Shown here: positions 1 through 12,204 of the stretch, in pieces
Layout of the letters: the number at the start of each line of letters is the position of its first letter
How positions within the stretch are numbered: position 1 is the stretch's first letter
From: Epiperipatus broadwayi
Lineage: Eukaryota > Onychophora > Udeonychophora > Euonychophora > Peripatidae
DNA length: 64,000 nt
Reading direction: 5' to 3'
Assembly (NCBI GenBank): GCA_028023455.1
Contig: JAQFVV010000064.1
Span: 314,001 to 378,000, forward strand
Translations under genes and position numbers: made by a program
The notes under the pieces: generated by a model
Database searches by the model: none
What the model was told of the DNA's origin: nothing
Seen by the model: the letters and a program-made list of their open reading frames with translations, nothing else

Positions 1-3000
1 ATTTTTTTTTGTTTTTATTTACATTTTTGTTTTATTGTTTACATCACCTTTGACATCATATTATTGAAGTCACGTTTATTGATACAGCATAGTTTGTACT
101 TTATTGTAGCTATAAATTTATCGTTAATAGTAAAAAACGCTGAAACTTTACATTAGAAGCAATACATCACATCACATCACATCTTACTGGCTCCCTGTTT
201 TAATTCCTTTTTTTTTAGTTTAAGAAATTAATATTCTCTAAAACTATCCCTATTTAAGAGAGGAGTTTCTTAGCTATCTTTTCATATACAAGTTATGTCA
301 ACACTTTATTACAAGTAAGAACAATTTTAACATTTATAAAAATGCTGTGCAAATTATATGGCAGCTGTTGAAATTTCAGATGATTACTAGTGATTTTGCA
401 TTTTAATGAAAATTCTTCATTTTCCTTAATTTTCTAAGTGGATGAGACAGTCCGATGGTCAGGAGGGGCCCCAGGAGACTAAATCCTAGTTCTGTTGAAT
501 ATGAGAGATGGGATGAGGGTGCCATGGGGGATCATTTTTGACGTTGATTTTCTCATTTATATGAAAGAAAAAATAACGTTATTTTTAGCAGGTTTTTTTA
601 GCTTTATTCTTATAAATGATTTTATCCATGTGTTATTGCAAAGTAAGCTACAGTTTAGCCTAATGGTTTTAATAACAAGTGATTCACCTTATATATTACT
701 ATTATTTTTCAATGTGAATATTGATATGTTTAGCTCTTTGCTGTTCATGTGGCTCTTCATGATGGATTAGAATGGTTTTCAGCAGAGGCATATCAAAGCT
801 TAGTCTTTTCCTAGTTCTCCATAAGTGTTCCAAAGTATACTAAATTGCTCTCTTCTGGGGATATTCAAGGCCATTCTGGAGAACTGAACATAGCTCAAGC
901 ATTTTCCTATTCCTCAGCTTATTTGCTGCAAATTGGTTTTTCAATATTGTATTCCTAAAATGCTGTTCATATTTGAACTCTAGACTTTACAAATAATTCC
1001 TAATTGTAAGCTAGGTTTACTTTTACTAATTAATAATCTTATGAACTAATGCTTATGAGGTCACTTCAATCATCACAGCAATGGATTTACAAAATCTTAA
1101 GCACATTCAAACAACCATATGTTCATAATTATTTATATATAGTGAACAAGATACTTTCTCTTCTTCAAAAGCCATGACTGTGAAATCAAAACTAAAATGG
1201 GTATTTATAAAAATTGTAAAAAGAAAGAGAAATTTGGATTTAAAAATTTTATTTTATTTTTATTAAGAGTATTATGTGCCATAGAATACGTACTAGATTA
1301 TAAATGGAAATTATAAAAATATTTTAATTTAAAAGAATTTTGATTGAGATAAATCTGTTTTGTTATTGTTGTTTGTTTTAATCTATTTATAAGAAGAAAC
1401 TCATATTCTAATAAACTCATATTCTAATTTATTAAAAGTGGTATTTGAAAAGTAAAAACATAAGATAAGACTCTAACTCTGATTAAAACTTTTAATTAAG
1501 CTCTGGTGGTAGAAAATGACTAGCTCCAGTGAGATTTTAAGATCTAGCAAAAGAAAACAATGGTACACAAAAACTATGTTTTTGGCTGAGGACATATTTT
1601 TTGTGTTTGGTAATTTCATACTGCCAGGATATATAACTTATATTTTTGCTAATGGTGGACTGCTGATGTGATATTTTATATTTTCTAATTACTGACAGCT
1701 GTAATATACATTTTTATAATTGCATATGAACAATTTCTGATTGTTAACTGCTAAACCAACTATTGGAGTATAAAAAACAACAACCATACATTGACAATGC
1801 AAAACCTAACAGCTTTGAATAACCATAATAAAAGTATGCCATGCTAACATCCTTCCAAAACAAACCCTGGAGTTTGAAATTGTGCCATCATGAATGTCTC
1901 CTAATTGCCTAGTTTAAGACATATTTTATCATGACAAGATAAATGAAGATTCAAAACCATAATAATGTACTCCCAATAGAACTAAAACCTTGTGCACGTC
2001 ACTAAAATTAATCAGAACAAAAAATTGAAGCTCTGAAGGTAACTGAACATTTTACATTTTAACCAGGACTTAAGTCTCTAAGCTCGATACTAAAAGATCA
2101 AAAAGAACATATGATAAGGTCATTTATCAAACTTTAAAATTTTAATTAATTTATATATCTTTATTTTATATTATATGTATTTTTCTTTACGAAATTTATA
2201 AAGTATAGAGAATTAGTTTAAGATTTTATTTATTACTTTGCAGGAGAGTGTAATGTGAGTTACTATTTTATGCTCAATTTTTTATATTATTAATTGTTGT
2301 TAAAGGCTTTGGCAGATAATAATAGTTTTCTCTTAGATAACCTATCCCCTTTTATTTGAAATTAATTTAGTTTAATGTGTGTTTGCATTTCCTGAAGAAC
2401 TTAGGTTTTTGGCTAGTGATTTATTGATTATATAGTTCTGTTTTTATAAGCTGTAGAGATTTTGAGATGCTCTTTTTATTCATTATGCTTGTGCAGAGAT
2501 AATCTTAAGTGGTATATAAACACGATCTCTTATGAGTGTTTATGGAGCATATGACATCCTTGATTTGTATTGATGTTTTTTTTTGGGGGGAGGGGTAAGA
2601 AAAGCTCATTCTTAGCTGTTTGTTAACTTCAATACAAGATCATCTTTACTAAGTCTCTAAATAAAGAAAATACAAATCGAAGAGTAGATCAATCGATAGC
2701 TGAAAGCTCATGATAATTCTCTTTAATTTGTAGGTGATAAAACAAAATTATCTGCTGAAGTGTTTGATATACCATAATATTTACACACACACTCTGATAA
2801 AGAAGGTTGGGGAATTTAAATCGAACAATTATATTTTATTTGACTAATATTTTTTCTAATGTAATAAAACATAAAAATTGTTCATAATTTATTTTGGGCT
2901 GATGATGTTCTGTGCCCTTTCCCTTTATTGTCTTAACAATGTTTAAGATCTCTTTCTCTTGCTGAGTCTATTTGGCAGCATTTATATTCATCATCGATAC

Positions 3001-4160
3001 ATTTTTGATCACTGTAAATCAAATATTCTAGGTCGACCTTGGCTTAGTGGCACTCTTGGTGATAAAAAGAACTAGACTGCCTGGTACAATATATAGGTTA
3101 CATGATACCAACTATGCACACATCCATCTTAAAGACCATTACCACCAACAATCATCAAAAATGTATTTTTTGTGCTATACTAATAATTTTGTATAAATTT
3201 GTCATTTAAAATTATATTTTAACTATTCTTGACAATGCAGACTTATAGATAGTTAAACTTCAAAAAAGCAAGCAATTCATAAAAATCAAAAGAAAGAAAT
3301 AACAATTACACTTTAATATTTGTTTATACATTATATTAAACATTCAGATATTCAAATGACATCACAATCAAAATAAAAAATGTGAACTCAACTTGACGTG
3401 AAAAACAATATATAAAAAAACATGATGGATAAACTAGCCAAAAAGATAAAATGAAAGACTTTTTCTCTTTAGAGAAAAAGATATTTGAACATAACAGTGG
3501 CTAATTAATACATAGCTTAACAATAACCTAAGCTTGAATCAACTATTTAAAACTATATAACAATGGTCACTGAACTACCATATCTTCAAAGAAGAAAATA
3601 ATATCATGAAATAGGAAGAAAACTGTGTGTATAAATACAAATGGACTAAATATTTTGTAAATTTACTTTACAAATCACACAATTACTATCATTCATAATA
3701 ATACCGAATTTCATCATTAAAAGTAAGAAATCGCAAACTTATTTTGAAGATTTATAAAATTAAAAATCCACTTTTAATTCTTAATAAAACCAGAAAATCA
3801 AGTAAATTTATCAACACAGTTCTGTAGCTATGTCTGGCAAAAAAGAAAGAATGCATCATAGAGATAAAATTGTTCACCATACAACCATGATGTTAGATTT
3901 GAGTTTTAATGGAAATCGGCTTCTACCTATTTATGTTGAATATAGCACTTGAATATGTTACAACAAACCAAGAAAAATTCTTAAATTGAAAGAATACTGT
4001 AGATGGAAATATGGAATCACCATCTGAATATTCCATCAGCATTCAAACATGAGATAATGGGTTTTAAATGAGGATAAAGAAAAAATCCCTAAAACTGGAA
4101 TTCCTTGAATATTCATCAATATGAAGTATCACTAATTTAAACTTTGGCTCAACTACACAG
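1..4160. other. AT-rich non-coding sequence, no gene seen
   Basis: No reading frame with splice signals or a recognisable domain. The open frame at 495-770 is hydrophobic, of low complexity and without homology that I recognise, so I treat it as chance. Short runs of T and A and scattered TA dinucleotide tracts are all that can be described. Confidence 0.6.
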
Positions 4161-4221
4161 GTTTAATATATATATATATATTGAAGATGTGCATATATAT
4201 ATATATATATGCTGGCTTCAC

Positions 4222-4268
4222 CATTCACTGTGGTCTAACTAAGACCCTAAGTCCAACCACAGTGAATG
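4222..4268. repeat. perfect 13-bp inverted repeat (hairpin) beside (TA)n tracts
   Basis: The arms CATTCACTGTGGT (4222-4234) and ACCACAGTGAATG (4256-4268) are exact reverse complements around a 21 nt loop. Two (TA)n stretches lie immediately upstream (about 4166-4210). It may be the end of a small fold-back element; no partner end was found. Confidence 0.7.
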
Positions 4269-4269
4269 T

Positions 4270-4940
4270 ATGTTTCTTTTTCAAACTAAATTTATCGTTT
4301 TCTCAAATAGTTGCCTAAATTAAAAGATTTAATAAAATAAAATATAGAAAGTTAAAATTATAATTGCAATTATTTTTAAAATATATTTGGTAGAATTCGA
4401 TGAATTTCTTAATTAAATAGAATCCATTAAGAAAAGGAATTTAATTATTAACCCTTTCAACTATTATTATTTAATTGGCCAAATGAGTTAAAAATCAAAA
4501 CTTGTAATTGGCCAACTCACAACTTTAACAAAATCTATTGTTAAAATAGATCACTTTTAATAATATAAATACGTTAGTTTCGTTTGTAAAAAGTATATTA
4601 CTGAATTTTCAGATTACGAAAGCAAACGAAAGTCTTTTCAAAAATAAAATTTGATTTATAATTTAAAAAATATTCAATTGCGGTGAAATAAAAGTAACCG
4701 CTATTCAACCAACCAAAAAAGATTGCTGACTCAATCTTTTTTTTTTCACTTTAACGTTACGATCAATATGTAGCAATAAATAAATAATTCTTGGTAATAT
4801 CTTAACTATTTTTCTAAAATAATTTGATTTTTAGTATTATTTTATCAATAATAATTTGTAATTCAATTCAAATATTGTTTAAAATGTTATAAACATTCGT
4901 TTATCATTTTCGTAATAAAAATCAAAACCAACGTAACTTT
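4270..4940. other. AT-rich spacer, nothing recognised
   Basis: Very AT-rich with no open frame of note and no repeat that I could match elsewhere in the window. Confidence 0.6.
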
Positions 4941-6980
4941 TTACTTTTTGGCAGCCATTTCCCTTTCTGACAGAAGTGGGACAGCCAATAAGATTCAAGA
5001 AAAGTTGATGAGGAGGTGGTGCTTTGGTTTTGTTTGACATATATGGTCATTTTTATTGATTTTTTACTTGTAAAATAACTCTGAAGAGGGCACCATCTTA
5101 CAGAACTTTTGATTTTCTTTTGAATGACATATTATATGTATACATGCGATAAAAAGTAGCCGATTTAGAGTGACATCAAATCTTCTCATTTTTAGACGAG
5201 TCATGCATTTTAAGCGTTAAAACATTTTTCTGAATTACATAAAAATAGATAACAGGAAAAATTTGAAACAACGGGCATGATTCGCTACTAATTAGCAGAT
5301 TAAAAACATAATGGAAAAAGGGTATAAATAAAGAACTTTTCTTTTGTTCTTGGTCTTATGCTTGCGGGTAACCAATGCTGAAGGTCAGAGAGAAAATCTT
5401 AATAATTTAGTTGGAAGAATTTTTGCTGAAAAATTAGACAATATAGTGAACTCTTGCTTGCTGTACTTACTTCAAGCTGCACTCTATTTTTCAGCATATA
5501 AATAAAAATCCAGAAATGGGTTGCTCTGCAAAAATGCGGGAGTAACCTCTTTTACCTTTGCTCTCCTGAGCTGTTCCTGAGGTCGGAGTCGTAATCATGT
5601 AAGCCAGCCAGAGAACAAAAGTATCTGTCCTGTATCCGTAAAAAAAATCTGCCCTCAAAACATGGAAAAACAAATTTGGAGAACCGAGAAGACCTGCGGG
5701 GAAACATCAAATGAACTCATTTTGACCCACCCATCTAGTTACCGGTAACGTTACCATAAATTATTAAAATATCTTTGCAATTTGCAAATTCAATGTATAT
5801 TTATGCTTTTCTATATATATATCTGTTTTTTAAATCTATGTATTCGAGTCTTGTGAAATTATATTTCATTAATTGCTTTCTTTTTTCTTTAAATACTTTA
5901 ATGGGTGGTAGGGTTATTACTTATAATGGCGGCAGTAATTCTTATTAATTTAATTGAAAAATGCTTCGTTTAACTTTCTGCCATTATACTCCCATAATCA
6001 AGTAATTTATTTTATATAAATATTTATTTAGAAAGAAAAGGAAGCAAATCATAGAAAGTGCAAAACTCTATTTTATAATCAAGATTTAAATTGCTAGATA
6101 TTTTATTATAAAACTTTCCAAACTTTAACTTAGTTTTTTTTATATACTTCTAAAAGAAAGATCCTTATCAAATGCCAGTATATTTTAGTCAATGAAGGGT
6201 TACAAATTTAAAGTTATATTTTAAAGAGCGTGAAATAAAACGTTCACATTTATATTTTAGTACTAAGAGAGAGTACATTTTGACAATATGTATTAAAAAA
6301 TTATTAAATAGCATTGGCTTAGTGGTGAATGGGTTAAATTTCAACTAAATAAATAAAATATCCGCCCACTTGTTCTTTTTATTAATTCAAATTTTATAAA
6401 GGTGAAGTTACTATTTTTCTGCGGATTTTCAGTGATAGTTGAGCTTTCCTAAGATATATATTTTGCAGAGGGTTTCTTTTTTAAATTTAAAGGTCGTTGA
6501 CCGTATTTATATGGTATCGTGCCTCGGGTGATCTACTGGGCCGCTCAGCATAAAATACAGTGTTTCTTTTGCCAAGTTTGCTTAGGTTAACATACCTACA
6601 TTTGGACCTTCTGAAAAATAAATAAATTGTTCGGGATCTCATGTCGATCTCAGTTCCTTAAATGTACATAACTGGACATAAGCAACAAAAACTCCGATCC
6701 TGAATCTGGGTCACGCGTTTAGCGAATGAATTCCATTTTCTCTCTAACCTAGTTTAGAGATGAAGAGCTATCCGGTCTTGTGTTAACCTCTTGGTAACTG
6801 TTATGTCTCGAGCCTCACAGCCCACTATATGCTATCGCCTGTGTGCATGGTCTTATATATTTATATTTATTAGGAAATTTTTCTCAAAATATCATCGAAA
6901 TGTTTCATTTATGGCTGGAAATTCCTGTTGGGGTCACTTTGTCATTCTTCTTAAATCATAAGTAGGGCGGTGATTTAAAC
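4940..6980. other. relatively GC-rich island, possible untranslated exon or promoter region
   Basis: Base composition is clearly less AT-rich than the flanks, with several CpGs (5630-5760, 6500-6850). On the minus strand an open stretch runs through 5673-5491 and a good splice donor of the form GTAAGTAC lies at 5470-5463. That would fit a 5' exon of a minus-strand transcript, but no acceptor, start site or conserved protein supports it. A TATA-like TATAAATAA lies on the plus strand near 5321. The function is unknown. Confidence 0.25.
5738..5755. promoter_or_regulatory. two overlapping 12-bp palindromes
   Basis: GTTACCGGTAAC (5738-5749) and GGTAACGTTACC (5744-5755) are each perfect palindromes and share six bases. 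Such compound dyads are typical of dimeric transcription-factor sites, but I cannot name the factor. They sit at the edge of the GC-richer island. Confidence 0.3.
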
Positions 6981-7379
6981 CTGTCCAAAGTGTTTAGTTG
7001 AGTTTGACCACCTATTTATTTCTATGTTCTCCAACCACAGAGTTAATGAATCATCTCTCTCTCTCTTGATTTATTTTTTGTAACACTTCCATTGGCTGGA
7101 ATATTTTAAAGAAAGAAATGATAATGTAAATATGTGTCTGTTCTTATCATTACAATCAATGGATCTTTCAAATATGTCTATCCGGTTGCAGTGAAAATAG
7201 CCTGTGACACTATTAATAAAACATTGTATGAATTCTTTTAATGTAAATAATAAAAGTTTGTGTTATCTTTCATTCACTATAAATAAAACCACTTAGTATT
7301 GTTTTTCTTTTGTGACATACGTATGTACATCTGATCATTATATATGTAAAAATTCCTTTTCGTGGTCTCTTCTCTTCCT

Positions 7380-7530
7380 GACCACCAGACATACATTAAG
7401 ATTAAATTCTAGTGAGGTTTGGGGAGTAAGTCACTTAGTAGCAATCTAGAGGAGTAGGTGAGGTTCGAACCCCCTCTATCTGCATCTCTAGGTTAGGTCA
7501 AAACAGCTCTACTTTTCTTACCATTACAAT
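7380..7530. repeat. possible tRNA-derived SINE fragment (B-box-like motif)
   Basis: The motif GGTTCGAACC at 7462-7471 matches the RNA polymerase III B box and is itself palindromic, so strand cannot be decided. A loose A-box-like stretch precedes it on the plus strand, but the spacing is shorter than in a tRNA. The local composition is less AT-rich than the flanks. The call rests on one motif. Confidence 0.25.
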
Positions 7531-7658
7531 ATATATATAATTTTGTATTTTTTATTCTATTTTTTTTTTTTGATAATACATTAAATTTCATCCATCCATA
7601 ATTTAGAATTATATAAAGAGAAAGGTCAGGAATATTAATATTTTAAAATTATTAATAA

Positions 7659-7776
<118 letters not shown>

Positions 7777-7898
7777 TAAGCTTGCTTAATGATAAGTTTA
7801 ACTATTTACAGACTTACTTGTGTAATATTAGATATCAACATTAGGAAAATTATACTGTTTAACTTTAAATATGAAATATTTGTTACAATTAATTTACA

Positions 7899-8371
7899 AG
7901 ATAGTTCTTTGTTATTTGGAATATATGACTAAACCCTTGTACAATTGATCTTTTCTATTGTATGTTCATACTATCAGGAAGAGATTTCCATAGTATAAAA
8001 TAATATTTACAACATACTATTGCTTGGATGTATCTCATTAAGAATAGGAATATTAAGTAGTGTGTACATACTATTATTTGTATAAAGATTTAAACTTATT
8101 TTGCATTGTTATGTTTAAGTTAATAAATTGGGCTAATGAATTATTATCCTTCATAATAATACATTATGATTGAATTACCAGATACTGAAGAGATGAAATG
8201 AAGGATGACCACACTTAGCCAATTGTTCATTTAATAATAGGTACAACTCATATATTATGTTTGAATTATAGTTATAAATAAATGTCCTTATTATTAATGA
8301 TTTTATTAAATACTTATTATCATAATCAAAGTCATTGGCATTTATCTATTTCACAATTCATCACATTACAT
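7899..8371 (+). repeat. dispersed repeat, copy 1 of a 470-bp direct duplication
   Basis: Aligns by eye over its whole length with 10893-11362 in the same orientation, with scattered substitutions and small indels. Shared landmarks include GACCACACTTAGCCAATTGT and the CACAATTCATCACAT end. No coding capacity is visible. It is probably a dispersed repeat or an old segmental duplication. Confidence 0.75.
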
Positions 8372-10311
8372 CCTTTGATTTGATTTTGATCACTGAGGGT
8401 GCCACCTAGAAAATTTTATTTATAGTTATCCAAAAGTTAATGATGATGATCTATGTTACCAGCTAGACTCAGGGAGAGGAATGATCTTTAGCATTGTTCA
8501 GACAATTGAGCAAAGGACACATGGACAAATGAAACCAAAAATAATTATAAATCATTTCCAAATTTATTAAATATAATATATTTTTCAAACAAAATATGAA
8601 AGTTTGACCTAAATTCCTCCTTCTGGTTTATCAGAGAGTGTATGAGAAGATTGTAACATTAAGCACCCTGGCAGAGAAATTTGTTGTCTCAGCTAAGAAT
8701 TTAAAGGGATCTATAATATCTTTATTCTAGTGATTTATATAAACAAATTCTAGTTTTTGTTTAGTCAGATATTTAAAAACAAAAAAAATGATCTTGTACG
8801 GATAGTGCAGAGCAATCTTTTTCCAAAATCTGGTAGAACATCAGGACATAATAGGATTGCATTTGCCAACAAACACTCATGCAAGGTCACATTTATGACC
8901 TTCAAGATTGATTCCTACAACAAAAAAAAAAACAACTATGGTATTACATAATCTGAAATATAGGAAAACCAAAATCTCTATTGTTTAAGAAAAACAGAGC
9001 AATACACTCAATAAATTGCTAGCCAAAAGTCTTATGATCTGCAGGAAATACAAACTAAAATTGTCCAAATTAATTATAATGCAAGAATAAATGACAGGTG
9101 AGTTTAAAAAAATTACTAATGTCTGTCTAAGCATTTATCAATGGTTAGTAATATAAGAGTGAAAAACACTGAGTATAAATTATAAACACACTACACTCTC
9201 TGACAAATAAATTTACAATATGAAATCTTAAAACTAAGACTCCAATACATATGATAAATGAATACATAATAAAATAATTAGTGATATTCAAATGAACATG
9301 CATAACTTACTATAAATTAATAGGCTTGTTTTTAGTTTAAGCTGAGACTTATGATAAAGAGATTTAAACAAGAGATTTACCTTTGAGGGATAATGTTTGG
9401 TCCAGTGGATTTCTCCCAGTGGGATATTTAAAGGTCAGGTCTACATAGAGTTATTTAAAAAGGTTTTGATTTACATTTATATGTTCAGTCTGAAAGCAAT
9501 CGTTGGAATCAGATCTGGACTAGGTTTTTAGGTCATGTTCTGGAAGGCACAATTATGTAGCTCTGGAGTTCATCTTTGGGTTGATTTAGCACTGCATATA
9601 ATTATTAAAGTTCTTTACACTAAATATTTTCTGCATTCTTGATGGATAGTTGTTATTTCCATTGTTTTAGTGTATTTATGTCTATTAGCAAATAGCTAAG
9701 CAATTCTTTCTGAACACAGCTAGCAGCAAATATCTCAACAGTCAGCAATAATTCAATGTTGGTGATCCATGTTGAGAAATACACAAGTTAGAATATGAAT
9801 CCACATAAGAATTATGATAAAAATAAGGGAAAGAATAACTCGGTCAAAAACCTGAAACTATGTGAATTGTATCTTCAACATACTCCTTAATAAAAAAAAA
9901 AGTTTTGATCAGGGTTAATTTCTATCTTCTGCTTAATCTTAATAGAAAAAAAATCTGACCAAGGTTCTTATCTATTTCAAAATTAATATAAAAAAAAGTA
10001 AGTCTCAGTTTTTAAATAAATTACAATCAACAAAATAAAAATAAACTTATTGCAATCAAAACTTTTTTAAAAAATTAGAATGTTTTTACATTTCTGTGTA
10101 TAATTGAGTCCATGTGTTATGGCAAGTACTCTTCTTAATAAATAAAATACAAAACATGTTTAATTCAATTTCTTTCAAAATCTTTAAAATTGTACATTCT
10201 AATTTTCAATTTTCTGATGATGCTTTTGAAACTCATAAAGCATCCTGTTCAACATATATGATTTGTATATAAGAATTATATAATCATACTCTGAAGTAGA
10301 ATCTATCTATA
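8372..10311. other. AT-rich non-coding sequence
   Basis: No supported gene. Short open frames such as 8757-8951 have no splice context and no recognisable domain. Confidence 0.55.
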
Positions 10312-10386
10312 TTCTTCCTGGGTTTGAATACCATGGCATAACATGGGCAGATTAGATGAAAAATGAAAAAAGGCATATACATTAAT
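10312..10386 (+). repeat. short dispersed repeat, about 75 bp (copy 1)
   Basis: Begins TTCTTCCTGGGTTTGAATAC and matches 11422-11493 in direct orientation at roughly 85 percent. The second copy lies just beyond the end of the second 470-bp repeat. Confidence 0.6.
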
Positions 10387-10892
10387 TGTAACAAACACTT
10401 CACATTTAAGGTTAAACATAATTGTCCTAGTGTAGATATCTAATATTAAGTAAAGTAATAAAGTCATACCTTTTAGTCTGTAAATAGTTAAACTTATCAT
10501 TAAGCAAGTTTGGAGTCTCTATATATACCTTTTTATTAATAACTTGAAAATATTAATATTCACAATCTTCCCTTTATATAATTCTAAATTATGGTTGGAT
10601 AAAATTTAACATATTATCAAAAAAAAAGAAAAAAATTAGAATAAAAAATTACAAAATTTTTTTTATACATAATATTAATTCTGTGTAGTCAAGATGAAGT
10701 GTAAATTAGTAATAGTTCATATTGATAAATATATACAAGGAATTTTTTCTTTTTTCTCATTGAAAATCCACTATCTCATGTTTAAGTGCTGAAAAAATAT
10801 TCTGATGGTGTTTAAATTCTTTCAACTACAGGATTTCTTTAAATCTAAGAATTTACATTTAGCATGAATAAATAGAAGCTGATTTTCATTAA

Positions 10893-11358
10893 TTAGATCT
10901 TTGTTATTCAGAATATATGACTAAAAAATCTTGTATAATTGATCTTTCCTATGATATTTTCATATTATTATGAAGAGATTCCCAAAGTATAAAATAATAT
11001 TTACATAATCCTATTTCTGTGATATACTTACTAACAATAGAAACATTAGTTAGTGTATAATACTATTATCTATTTGAAGATTTAAACTTATTTTCCATTG
11101 TAAAGCTTAAGTTAATAAATGGGCTAATAAATTATTATTCTTTGAAATGAAACATTATGACTGGATTACCAGATACTGAAGAAATGAAAGAAATTTACGA
11201 CCACACTTAGCCAATTGTTTATTTAGTAACTGTATAACCCATAAATTATGTTTGAAATATAGTTATAAGTAAATTTTGTTATTGTTAATGATTTTAATAA
11301 ATACTTATTATCATAATTGAAGTCATCATCATTTATCTACTCCACAATTCATCACATC

Positions 11359-11362
<4 letters not shown>
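10893..11362 (+). repeat. dispersed repeat, copy 2 of the 470-bp direct duplication
   Basis: Direct counterpart of 7899-8371, about 3 kb downstream. It ends at an (AT)n/(GT)n microsatellite near 11358-11390. Confidence 0.75.
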
Positions 11363-11389
<27 letters not shown>

Positions 11390-11421
11390 AGTGTATACTC
11401 TTATGTAAAATCCATGTGTAT

Positions 11422-11493
11422 TACTTCCTGGGTTTGAATACCAGGGCATAACATGAGCATATTAGAGGGAAAATGGAAAAGGGCATATTAATT
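11422..11493 (+). repeat. short dispersed repeat, about 75 bp (copy 2)
   Basis: Matches 10312-10386 with a few substitutions. No coding potential. Confidence 0.6.
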
Positions 11494-11761
11494 CAAAGAT
11501 CCTTCCATTTAACTGTTAATAATTTCATGATTATATTGATTGAAATAAATTACTTTAATGATAATAATAATGTTGAGATATATCCTTTCAAGAAGAAAGG
11601 GTTTGTCCAGTTATATATGGCATATAATCATTGGTCATGAAACACATCTTTTAATGTCATCATATTCTGAACAACTGCTCATTCCATTATATATGGTGTC
11701 CTTTGATGGACTATTTTATTGTCCATTGCACATTTTTAATTTAGTACAAGTGCTCATCCTG

Positions 11762-11763
<2 letters not shown>

Positions 11764-11800
<37 letters not shown>

Positions 11801-11802
11801 CA

Positions 11803-11836
<34 letters not shown>
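11764..11836. repeat. (AT)n microsatellite
   Basis: Two long AT tracts separated by a short TATACAGG interruption. Confidence 0.9.
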
Positions 11837-11839
<3 letters not shown>

Positions 11840-12204
11840 TTCATAATTAACTGAAAAGAGACATTTTGATTTCTCTTGGAGGCCTTAAAAGAACCAAGCA
11901 GGGCAAATTGCTAATGTCCATCCATAGTTTTTATTGTTGCAGCTGTTATTACTATGTGATTATTCATATAATATATGAACATGGATGGGATGCTCACCAA
12001 CACACATTAGCCAGCATCATGAGCTTATTGGATTTTTACTTCTGAGTTTTAGATCAAGAAACACCATGATCTTTCTTTTTAGGTGCATGATAAGGCAGAA
12101 TGAATGTCTGTGTAAATAATAAATATTTTTTCAATAGATATATACAATTATAACAGACAAAAATAAATCATGGTGCTTATTCCCAGAAGGCTGTAAAGTC
12201 ACCA

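Noticed and set aside
495-770. 91-codon open frame as a membrane protein gene
   Set aside because: Hydrophobic composition is expected from T-rich DNA; no splice sites, domain or conserved context.
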